Positions 16,512 to 23,013 of a DNA stretch of 27,444 nucleotides are shown piece by piece; the first letter of the stretch is position 1, and each line of letters begins with the position of its first letter. Made by a program: the position numbers and the translations under genes. The notes below the pieces were generated by a model. That model searched no databases. It worked only from the letters and a program-made list of their open reading frames with translations, and was not told the DNA's origin. The stretch is from JBDNJM01 sp041687755 (lineage in GTDB: Bacteria > Planctomycetota > UBA1135 > GCA-002686595), in the NCBI GenBank assembly GCA_041687755.1, contig JBDNJM010000179.1, forward strand, positions 1 through 27,444, written 5' to 3'.

Positions 16512-16566
16512 GCGACCCTCGCCCGAGTGCCCGGCTCGCCCACCGGACCGGACACCGGCAGCCAAC

Positions 16567-16610
16567 GCAAAGCGCGCCCGGTCGACTCTCGTCGACCGGG
16601 CGCGCTTTGC
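16567..16610. terminator. Bidirectional intrinsic terminator
   Basis: Perfect 19-bp stem (16567-16585 with 16592-16610) and a 6-base CTCTCG loop, located between the TAG of the carboxypeptidase gene and the TAA of the convergent outer-membrane gene. The outer arms are GCAAAG/CTTTGC, giving a short T-tract in either direction within the stem. It is by far the strongest hairpin in the window and should terminate both transcripts. Confidence 0.9.
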
Positions 16611-16638
16611 TTAGCCGCTGGCTAGCTGCGTCTAGAAC

Positions 16639-17292
16639 TTAGAAGCGGTAACCGAAGCCCAGCGAGTAGGCGAACTGCCCGTCCTCGAAGGCCGAACCCG
16701 CGTCGCTCGCGCTGTCGAAGAAGAAGCGGTACTCGGCGAGGAACGTCAGGAAGGCGGTCGAGCTGAGGTACCACTTGAAGCCGAGCTCGGGCGCCACCGC
16801 CAGGGTCTCGTCGACCGAGTCGCCGTAGATCCAGGCAAAGTTGGCGCCGACGACCGGACGGAAGCGCTCCTCGGGCAAGTGGTAGTTCCACGCGACGCGG
16901 GTCGAGCCGTTCTATTAGGAGTTGCCGAAGTCGGAGAGCTGCATGCCCTGGCGGACCAGGTTCTGGCTCTTGTCGCTCAGGAACTTGCCGAACGAGCCGG
17001 CGATATTGACGCCACCGGTGTCGAAGTCTTGGTTGCTGCTGCCGACCGCGGCAACGACGACCTCGTAGTCGCCCGCCTGGGGACCGTCGGGGCGGTACTC
17101 GTCCAGGAACTCGGCCCAGCCGGCGGGCATGGGCGCGCCAGCTTCCTGGGTGCTCGCCTGGAGCGGAGCAGCCAGCGGAGCGACCAGCTCGTTCGTCGGG
17201 GGCAGGGACTCGTAGCTGGCCTTCTCGGTGGCCTTGCAGGAGGTGACGACAGCGGCGAACAGGGCGACGAGGGTGGTCGCGCAGAGCGGCAA
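16639..17292 (-). pseudogene. Outer-membrane beta-barrel lipoprotein gene with tandem in-frame stops
   Basis: One continuous frame runs from TTG 17292 to TAA 16641-16639 but contains TAA TAG at 16917-16912. The first part (125 residues) has a lipoprotein-type signal, CATTLVALFAAVVTSC, a Pro/Ala linker, then AGDYEVVVAAVGSSNQDFDT and NIAGSFGKFLSDKSQNLV, the first strands of a small barrel. After the two stops the same frame continues NGSTRVAWNYHLPEERFRPV and ends FAYSLGFGYRF, the closing strands with C-terminal Phe expected by the BAM machinery. Neither half makes a whole barrel, so this was one gene. The frame is not shifted. No ATG or GTG precedes the signal, and the TTG start leaves it without positive charge (the codons before encode RPR), so the start may also be damaged. 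Function unknown; homologous barrels are probably structural surface proteins. Confidence 0.72.
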
Positions 17293-17312
17293 CCGAGGAC
17301 GCGGTACGGGGA

Positions 17313-17334
17313 GACTCGCTTCCCCCCGCGAGTC
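17313..17334 (-). promoter_or_regulatory. 5'-leader hairpin and AT-rich patch upstream of the barrel gene
   Basis: GACTCGC/GCGAGTC pair over 7 bp around an 8-base loop containing six C, about 20 bases before the putative start at 17292. Further upstream, 17374-17383 (AATTCATATT) is one of very few AT-rich patches here and on the minus strand reads TATGAATT, a possible -10 region. No convincing -35 is visible. Confidence 0.25.
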
Positions 17335-18007
17335 GGCCCAACCGGCTGCCCCAGGCTAGGAGCGGGTTTGGGGAATTCATATTGGGAACTCGGCCCAGCG
17401 CGCCCCCTGGGGACTTGGGTCGGCGGCTGCGAGTCCCTAGGCCCCCCCCTTTCGCTGGGATGGGATTCCCTGCGCCCTCGGGACCAAGAACTGCCAGCGT
17501 CGGCGCCAAGAGCGCGCCTGATCCGCCCCTCGGCCCCCTGGGATGCCCGCACGCCACGCCTCCGGCCTGGCCCAGGACCTCCCACTCCGACCCCATCGGC
17601 CCGCGTACGGTCGCGGTAGGCGAGCGCCATCCCGCTCTGCGCGATCCCCCCCGGCGAACCCGACCCGACCCCCCCAGAATTTCGACTCGATACGCGGGGC
17701 GAAACCATGTCAGGACTGCGACGGCCCCAAGATCCACCCCCGACCCCCCCCTCGCGTATCGCCGTGCTCCGAAGTCCGAGAGCAAGCAGGCCCCGATGAG
17801 AAGCGCCACTCTTCCGCGCCGCGAGAAGGTGGCACCGGCTCGTGTTGGAGGCAGCGTCGCAGCTGGACATGCGTCCTCGAGCGCCATCCGGCGCGTCGCG
17901 CGAGGATCAGCCGGTAGGAGGCACCTCACGGAGAGTGAACCCTCCGAGCGCTGAAGCCCCGGAGCGCACGCTCCAGCGAAGTCACCCGTGGGTCAAGAAA
18001 GACGGTC
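17335..18007. other. Long GC-rich intergenic region, no gene recognised
   Basis: About 670 bases upstream of the barrel gene and downstream of the leucine dehydrogenase-like gene. All open frames are Arg/Pro/Ser/Ala-rich and overlap one another on both strands. Several C runs of six to eight bases occur (for example near 17440-17450). No tRNA or protein family was recognised. The end of the region grades into the repeat element at 18008. Confidence 0.5.
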
Positions 18008-18096
18008 GCTCCAACGGCGTCAGCCGATGGGCCAAAAGGCACCGGAGTGGCACTCCTCTTGGGCAGCACCACCTTCCGACGGCCACTCGGTCAGCT
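18008..18096 (-). repeat. Intergenic element copy 2 (3' end of leucine dehydrogenase gene)
   Basis: It aligns closely with copy 1 along nearly its whole ~89 bases, sharing GCCGATGGGCCAAAAGGC, then C-GAGTGGCAC, a GGGCAGCAC or GGCAGCAC block and GGCCACTC or AGCCACTC next to the stop. The inverted repeat ACCGAGTGGC/GCCACTC-CGGT (one bulge) begins within the TGA of the minus-strand gene, followed on the transcript by TGCCTTTTGG. Confidence 0.72.
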
Positions 18097-19149
18097 CTGC
18101 TTTGCGCGCGCCTCTTCGATGCGCCGCTCGGCCAGACGGTCCGCCGCGTCCTGGGTCGGAATCTTCTCCGTGCGCGAGATCTCGAAGACCTTGGCGAGGT
18201 TGTCGTAGATGCGGGCGATGCGACCGAGCGCCTTCGCCTCGTCGTACCCGCCCTCGGACACCTCGATGCCGACGTTGATGATGCCACCCGCGTTGATGAC
18301 GTAGTCGGGAGCGTAGAGGATGCCCATCTCCATCAGCTGGGCGCCGTGGCGCGACTCCAGCAGCACGTTGTTCGCGCAGCCGGCGATTGCCTTGCAGCGC
18401 AGCTCGCCGATTGTGGAGTCGTTGATGCCTGCGCCGCGGGCACAGGGCGCGTAGATGTCGACCTCGAGCTTGTGGTGGCCCGCGTCGGGCACGACCTCGA
18501 AGCCGTGCTGCGCCGCCAGATCCTTGGCCCGGCGCTCGTTGAGATCACAGACGAGGACCTTCGCGCCGCGCTCCTTCAGGTCCTTGGCCATCTCTCCACC
18601 GACAGCGCCGACCCCCTGGATCAGGATCGAGCGGCCCTCGAAGGACTCGGAACCGAAGACCTCCTTCAGCGTCGCCCGGATGCCGGTCACGACGCCGATC
18701 GCCGTGTACGGGCTTGGGTTGCCGGAGCCGCCCATCTCACGGCTGAGGCCGGTGACGTACTTGGTCGTCTCCTTGACCATCACCAGATCGGCGATGCCGA
18801 TGTTCATGTCCTCGGCCGTCGTGTAGGTGCCCTCGAAGGAGTCCACGAAGGAGCCCATGGCGCGGAACAGCGCCGGGGACTTGAGCTCCTTGGGGTCGCC
18901 GATAATCACCGACTTCCCGCCGCCCAGCCCGGTCTCCGCCACGGCCGACTTGTAGGTCATCCCACGCGCGAGGCGCTTGACGTCGAACAGCGCCTCGTCC
19001 TCCGAGGCGTAGGGCAGCATGCGCATCCCGCCCAGGGCCGGGCCCAAGGTCGTGTCGTGCACGGCAATCATGGCCAAGAGCCCGCTGGCCTCGTCGTGGC
19101 AGCGCGCGACTTTTTCGTAGCCGTCGACGGGGATGAGGGTGATGTCCAT
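18091..19149 (-). CDS. Leucine/valine-type amino acid dehydrogenase (Glu/Leu/Phe/Val family)
   Basis: The 352-residue product matches leucine dehydrogenase length. The catalytic half shows LGPALGGMRM, then LARGMTYKSAVAETGLGGGK with Lys67 and catalytic Lys79, and TTAEDMNIG with Asp114. The NAD-binding half has ILIQGVGAVGGEMAKDL (GxGxxG at 179-184) followed by LVCDLNERR, whose Asp at the end of the second strand favours NAD over NADP. The enzyme reversibly deaminates a branched-chain amino acid to the 2-oxo acid with release of ammonia. ATG 19149 begins the conserved MDITLIPVDGYEKV sequence; the open frame upstream to 19380 is Arg/Pro-rich and ignored. The gene is 455 bases from topA and appears monocistronic. 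Phenylalanine or valine preference cannot be excluded. Confidence 0.9.
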   Translation of the reverse strand: MDITLIPVDGYEKVARCHDEASGLLAMIAVHDTTLGPALGGMRMLPYASEDEALFDVKRLARGMTYKSAVAETGLGGGKSVIIGDPKELKSPALFRAMGSFVDSFEGTYTTAEDMNIGIADLVMVKETTKYVTGLSREMGGSGNPSPYTAIGVVTGIRATLKEVFGSESFEGRSILIQGVGAVGGEMAKDLKERGAKVLVCDLNERRAKDLAAQHGFEVVPDAGHHKLEVDIYAPCARGAGINDSTIGELRCKAIAGCANNVLLESRHGAQLMEMGILYAPDYVINAGGIINVGIEVSEGGYDEAKALGRIARIYDNLAKVFEISRTEKIPTQDAADRLAERRIEEARAKQS

Positions 19150-19604
19150 AACGACCTGTGTTCGGGGGGGCCTGCGGAGCCCATCTGGCTCGGCGATTCG
19201 GGGCGGGGACAGCGCTTCCGGGCTCTGGAGCCCTGGAGCGGCGCAGCATTCTAGGGCACGCCCAGAGCGCTGCCAACGGGGCAGCCGGCCCGCGCCCCGC
19301 TGAGGGCCTCCTCGACGGCTCCGGCGCGGTCCCTGCCCCGCCGGGACTCCCAGCCGCTGGTGCGGTCCCGCCACGGCCACCGGCTCGGCCGAGGCCGGTC
19401 TCAGCCACCCCCACCCGACTCGCTCAGAGCGTGAGCCCTTGCGCCCTGCGCAACCCGTTCATGCTCGGCCCGCTCTAGGGCGCAAGCCGATGGGCAAAAA
19501 GACTCCGCAGCGGCGTCCGCCCATGGGCCCCGGCTCACTCGAAGCGCACTTCGCCCAAGCAGCGGCGATGGCTCAGCGCTCCTCGAGCAACTCACGCCCC
19601 GCGC
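19150..19604. other. Intergenic region between topA and dehydrogenase gene
   Basis: About 455 bases in which no open frame resembles a protein. The half next to topA contains the third copy of the intergenic element (19472-19577). The half upstream of the dehydrogenase start must hold its promoter, but I see no clear -35/-10 pair in this GC-rich sequence. Confidence 0.45.
19472..19577 (-). repeat. Intergenic element copy 3 (3' side of topA), diverged
   Basis: It shares GCTCTAGGGCG, AAGCCGATGGGCAAAAAG and a CACTTCGCCCAAGCAGC block with copies 1 and 2 but has a different middle. In the transcript direction GACGCC/GGAGTC (one mismatch) forms a stem followed directly by TTTTT, a better terminator shape than in the other copies. 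It starts about 30 bases after the topA stop. Confidence 0.6.
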
Positions 19605-22418
19605 CTACTCCACGTCGGCCGGAGCCTTCTTGGAGGCTTTCTTGGCCGTCTTCTTCACGGTCTTCTTCGCGGCCGTCTTCGCGGCCTTCTTGGCCGTCTT
19701 CTTGGCCGTCTTCTTGGCCGTCTTCTTCGCGGCCTTCTTGGCCGCCTTCTTCTTGGTGACCTTCTTCTTGGTCTTCTTCTTCTTGCGCGGCCCAGCCTCC
19801 TCGCGAACCTTGATCAGCTCGAGCGCCTGCTCCAGCGTGACCTCGGCCGGATCGGTGCCCTTCGGCACGGAAGCGTTGGTCGTGCCGTCGGTCACGTAGG
19901 GCCCGTAGCGGCCCTCGAGCATTTTGATCAGCTCGCCCGCGGGGTTCGGCCCCATCTCGCGCAGCACCTTCGGAGCGCGCCGCCAGCCACCCTTCTTCTC
20001 GGTGGCCATGATCTCGAGCGCCTTGGTCAACTCGATCTCGAACACCTGCTCCGGCGACTCCAGGCTGCGCGTCTCCACGCCAGATTTAAGGTAGGGCCCG
20101 TAGCGGCCAAAGTCCGCCACCACCGGCTCCGAGGTCTGCGGGTCGATGCCGACCTCACGCGGCAGACGCAGCAGCTTCAGCGCGTCCTCCAGGGTGGTGT
20201 CTTCGGGCGTCGCGCCCGGCAGCAGCGACTTCATCTTCGGCTTCTCGCCGTCCTCGCCGTCGCCGAGTTGCACGTAGGGCCCGAAGCGGCCGTTCTTGAG
20301 GAACACCTCCATGCCTGTGACCGGGTCCTCGCCCAGCTCCTCCGGCCCGGAGCCGCGCTCAATCAACTCAAGCGCCTTCTCCAGAGTCATCTCGTCTGGC
20401 GCCGTGCCGTCCGGGATCGTCGCGCGCTCTTCACCGCGCTCCAGGTACGGCCCGTAGCGCCCGATGCGCACCGAGACCGGCACGCCGCTCTCGTCGACGC
20501 CGAGCGGAAGCGTGCAGGCCACGCGTGGATCGATTTCCTGGTCCAACAGGCCCTTGAGTCCGGTCTCGCTAGCGCTGCCGAGGCTCTGGCCCTCGCCGAA
20601 GTAGAAGTGACGCAGGTAGGGCAACGACTCCTTCTGCCCCATCGAGATCTTGTCGAGGTCGTCTTCCATGCGCGCCGTGAACGCGACGTCGACCAGGTGC
20701 CCGAAGTGCTTCTCAAGCAGCCCGACGACGGCGAAGGCCATGAAGCTCGGGATCAGCGCATTGCGATCCTTCACCACGTACTCGCGGCGCAGAATCGTGT
20801 CGATGATCGACGCGTAGGTGCTGGGCCGGCCGACGCCGTTCTCTTCCAGCTCCTTCACCAGGCTGGCCTCGGTGAAGCGCGCGGGCGGCTGGGTCGTGTG
20901 GCTCTTAGCCTCGATCGACAGCGGCTTCACCGCCTCGCCTTCCGACACGTCCGGCAGGACCGTCTCCTTGTCCGCCAGCTCCGCGTCCGGATCGTCGGCG
21001 CCCTGCACGTAGGCGCGCAGGTACCCAGGGAAGTCGATCGTCTTGCCGCTGGCCTGGAACACCGCGTTGCCGTCGCTCGCGCGCAGCTGAATGCGGCTGC
21101 CGCGCGCGTTCTCCATCTGGCTGGCCATCGTGCGCTTCCAGATCAGCTCGTAAACGCGGAACTCGTCGGCGCCGACCTTGCCCTTGATGTCCTCGGGACT
21201 CTTGAACTCGCCAGAGGGACGAATCGCCTCGTGCGCCTCCTGGGCGTTCTTGACCTTGCTGGCGTAGGTGCGGGGCTTCTCGGGCACGTAGTCCTTGCCG
21301 TACAGCTCCTCGATCCGCGCGCGGCTGTTGGTCAACGCCTGCTGCGAGAGCGTGACCGAGTCGGTCCGCATGTAGGTGATGTGGCCGTTCTCGTACAGGC
21401 GCTGGGCGGCCTGCATGGTCCCCCGGGCGGAGAGCCGCAGCTTGCGGTTGGCCTCCTGCTGCAGCGTGCTCGTCGTGAACGGCGGCGCCGGCTTGTCCTG
21501 ATACGGCTTCTTCTCGACGGAGCTGATCTTCCAGTCCGCGGTCAGCAGGTCTTGCTCCAGCTTCTTCGCGCGCTCCTCCTCCACGAGGATCACGTCCGCC
21601 TTGGCCTTGAGCTGGCCGTTGGTCGAGTCGAAGTCCTTGCCGGTCGCAAGCCGCTTGCCGTCCAGCTCGATCAGGGTGGACTGAATCGCCACCTTCCCCA
21701 GCGGCTCGAACACGCCGTCGAGGTCCCAGTAAGTCGACCGCACGAAGCGCTTGCGGGCCCGCTCGCGCTCGACGATCAGGCGCACCGCGACCGACTGCAC
21801 GCGCCCCGCCGAGAGGCCCGGGCCGATCTTGCGCCACAGGATCGGAGACAGCTCGTAACCCACGAGACGATCGAGGATCCGGCGGGTCTCTTGGGCCTCC
21901 ACCAAGCCCTGATCCAGCTCGCGGGGATTGTCCAGCGCGTGCTGGATCGCCTCCTTCGTGATCTCGTGGAACACCAGCCGCTTGAGCGGCACCTTCGGCT
22001 TCAGCACCTCCACCAGGTGCCAGCTGATCGACTCTCCCTCGCGGTCTTCATCCGTCGCGAGGTAGATCTCGTCGGCGTCCTTGACCAATTCCTTCAGCTT
22101 CGTGACCTGCTTCTTCTTCGTCTGGGGGACGACGTAGAGCGGCGCGAAGTCGTTGTCGATGTCGATGCCCAGGCGCGCCCAGCTCTCACCCTTGACCGCC
22201 GCCGGGATCTCCTTGGCGGAGGTCGGCAGGTCCCGGATGTGCCCGACGCTGGCCTCCACGACGAATCCATCGGGCAGGAAACTCGCAATGGTCTTGGCTT
22301 TGGTGGGCGACTCGACGATCACGAGCGCCTTGCCTTTCTTCGGGGTCTTGGTGGCCAAGGAGGGTGGTGGGAGGGGTGCCGGGGTGTGGAGAGCGGGCAG
22401 GATGCCGTCTGGAGTCAT
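19605..22418 (-). CDS. topA: DNA topoisomerase I (type IA) with lysine-rich tail
   Basis: The 937-residue enzyme relaxes negative supercoils by single-strand passage. The Toprim domain starts ALVIVESPTKAKTI with Glu36 and carries ATDEDREGE with the magnesium acidic triad Asp123, Asp125, Glu127. The active-site tyrosine is Tyr349 in NGHITYMRTDSVTLS. After the core, classical zinc fingers are absent; instead there are several FGPYV/YGPYL repeats (RIGRYGPYLERG, KNGRFGPYVQLG, DFGRYGPYLKSG, LEGRYGPYVTDG) of the Topo_C_Rpt type, as in actinobacterial enzymes. The last ~60 residues are almost only Lys, Ala and Thr, histone H1-like. The first ~25 residues before KGKALVIVES are Pro-rich and dispensable-looking, so a later start is possible; ATG 22418 is the only obvious one. 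Confidence 0.96.
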   Translation of the reverse strand: MTPDGILPALHTPAPLPPPSLATKTPKKGKALVIVESPTKAKTIASFLPDGFVVEASVGHIRDLPTSAKEIPAAVKGESWARLGIDIDNDFAPLYVVPQTKKKQVTKLKELVKDADEIYLATDEDREGESISWHLVEVLKPKVPLKRLVFHEITKEAIQHALDNPRELDQGLVEAQETRRILDRLVGYELSPILWRKIGPGLSAGRVQSVAVRLIVERERARKRFVRSTYWDLDGVFEPLGKVAIQSTLIELDGKRLATGKDFDSTNGQLKAKADVILVEEERAKKLEQDLLTADWKISSVEKKPYQDKPAPPFTTSTLQQEANRKLRLSARGTMQAAQRLYENGHITYMRTDSVTLSQQALTNSRARIEELYGKDYVPEKPRTYASKVKNAQEAHEAIRPSGEFKSPEDIKGKVGADEFRVYELIWKRTMASQMENARGSRIQLRASDGNAVFQASGKTIDFPGYLRAYVQGADDPDAELADKETVLPDVSEGEAVKPLSIEAKSHTTQPPARFTEASLVKELEENGVGRPSTYASIIDTILRREYVVKDRNALIPSFMAFAVVGLLEKHFGHLVDVAFTARMEDDLDKISMGQKESLPYLRHFYFGEGQSLGSASETGLKGLLDQEIDPRVACTLPLGVDESGVPVSVRIGRYGPYLERGEERATIPDGTAPDEMTLEKALELIERGSGPEELGEDPVTGMEVFLKNGRFGPYVQLGDGEDGEKPKMKSLLPGATPEDTTLEDALKLLRLPREVGIDPQTSEPVVADFGRYGPYLKSGVETRSLESPEQVFEIELTKALEIMATEKKGGWRRAPKVLREMGPNPAGELIKMLEGRYGPYVTDGTTNASVPKGTDPAEVTLEQALELIKVREEAGPRKKKKTKKKVTKKKAAKKAAKKTAKKTAKKTAKKAAKTAAKKTVKKTAKKASKKAPADVE
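19608..19790 (-). repeat. Imperfect tandem repeat encoding the topA K/A/T tail
   Basis: Plus-strand units such as CTTCTTGGCCGTCTT and CTTCTTCGCGGC recur about every 12 to 15 bases. On the coding strand they give AAKKTAKKTAKKTAKKAAK-type repeats, a basic disordered tail expected to bind DNA. Such codon-repeat tracts expand and contract by slippage, so tail length may vary between strains. Confidence 0.85.
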
Positions 22419-23013
22419 GAATAGAGGTCACCCAGCCGGAGTCAAGCGCCCGAATTGCCGAGCGAGGGGCAGAGTGTTCCCCAGAACGATCGCCCGCGCC
22501 GGGCCGCCGCGCAGCCATAAACCATTGCGGGGCCATGCATTAACATTCAAATTACGGCCACGAAGACGCCCTGTCTCTGCCCCCTCCGCGGTGCCGTCCA
22601 ATTTCCGGGGATCCGGCCCTGACTCTCGGACCCGGAAAGGATCTCGGCTGAGTCGTGCAGGCTCCGGAGCCCCCGAACGCCGTCCCAGGACTTCCCGGGA
22701 TCCCGCAAGGCCCGTGTCGTCGTCCGCGAAAGACCGGCCGGATCCGCGCTCGGAGAGGACGCTGCGCCGTCGATGCGCCCTTCCCGGCCGGAGGACCGGA
22801 CCTCAAGCGCCGGGCGGCGGCACCCGCCCCCCCGACCAAACAACTCTCCGAACCGGCGCGCAACCGATCCTCCAAGCGAGGGTCCAGTCCAGGGTCCCGG
22901 TGCGCCCGCTCCCCCGACCAGCGGAGGGATCTCCCGCCGGCCACGGCGCGGCCCGCGCCAGAACCGCAAGCCACCGATGAACTCCGCTCCTGACGGACTA
23001 CTCTGCCCCAGCG
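22419..23013. other. Divergent intergenic region between topA and helicase genes
   Basis: About 595 bases with no protein-like frame. 22515-22556 is the most AT-rich patch in the window (contains CCATAAACCATT and CATTAACATTCAAATTACGG) and lies about 100 bases upstream of topA, the right place for its promoter. On the minus strand TTGAAT could be a -35 hexamer, but the -10 at 17 bases (CAATGG) is poor, so I do not call exact elements. The remaining ~450 bases before the helicase are GC-rich and featureless. Confidence 0.45.

Noticed and set aside
14355..16565. Long minus-strand open frame (736 codons) opposite the carboxypeptidase gene
   Set aside because: Antisense shadow of a gene with a complete M14 active site; the translation lacks domains and is dominated by Arg, Gly, Val and Ala.
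658..17292. Reassignment of TAA/TAG to glutamine, suggested by three in-frame stops
   Set aside because: Four otherwise intact genes (oxidoreductase, kinase, carboxypeptidase, topA) end with TAG at the expected protein end, and the barrel gene itself ends with TAA. A genome-wide code change is therefore not supported; only local readthrough or pseudogenisation remains.
17335..18007. Possible small genes in the 670-base gap
   Set aside because: Several overlapping frames exist on both strands, but all are Arg/Pro/Ser-rich, none has a ribosome-binding site or recognisable motif, and none excludes the others.
19608..19790. Short regular repeats resembling a CRISPR array
   Set aside because: The units are 12-15 bases without unique spacers and are in frame with the topA C-terminus, encoding Lys/Ala/Thr repeats.
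20268..22424. Long plus-strand open frame (718 codons) opposite topA
   Set aside because: It is antisense to a confidently identified topA, and its His/Val/Leu/Arg-rich translation is the usual mirror of a GC-rich gene's codon pattern. No family signature was seen.
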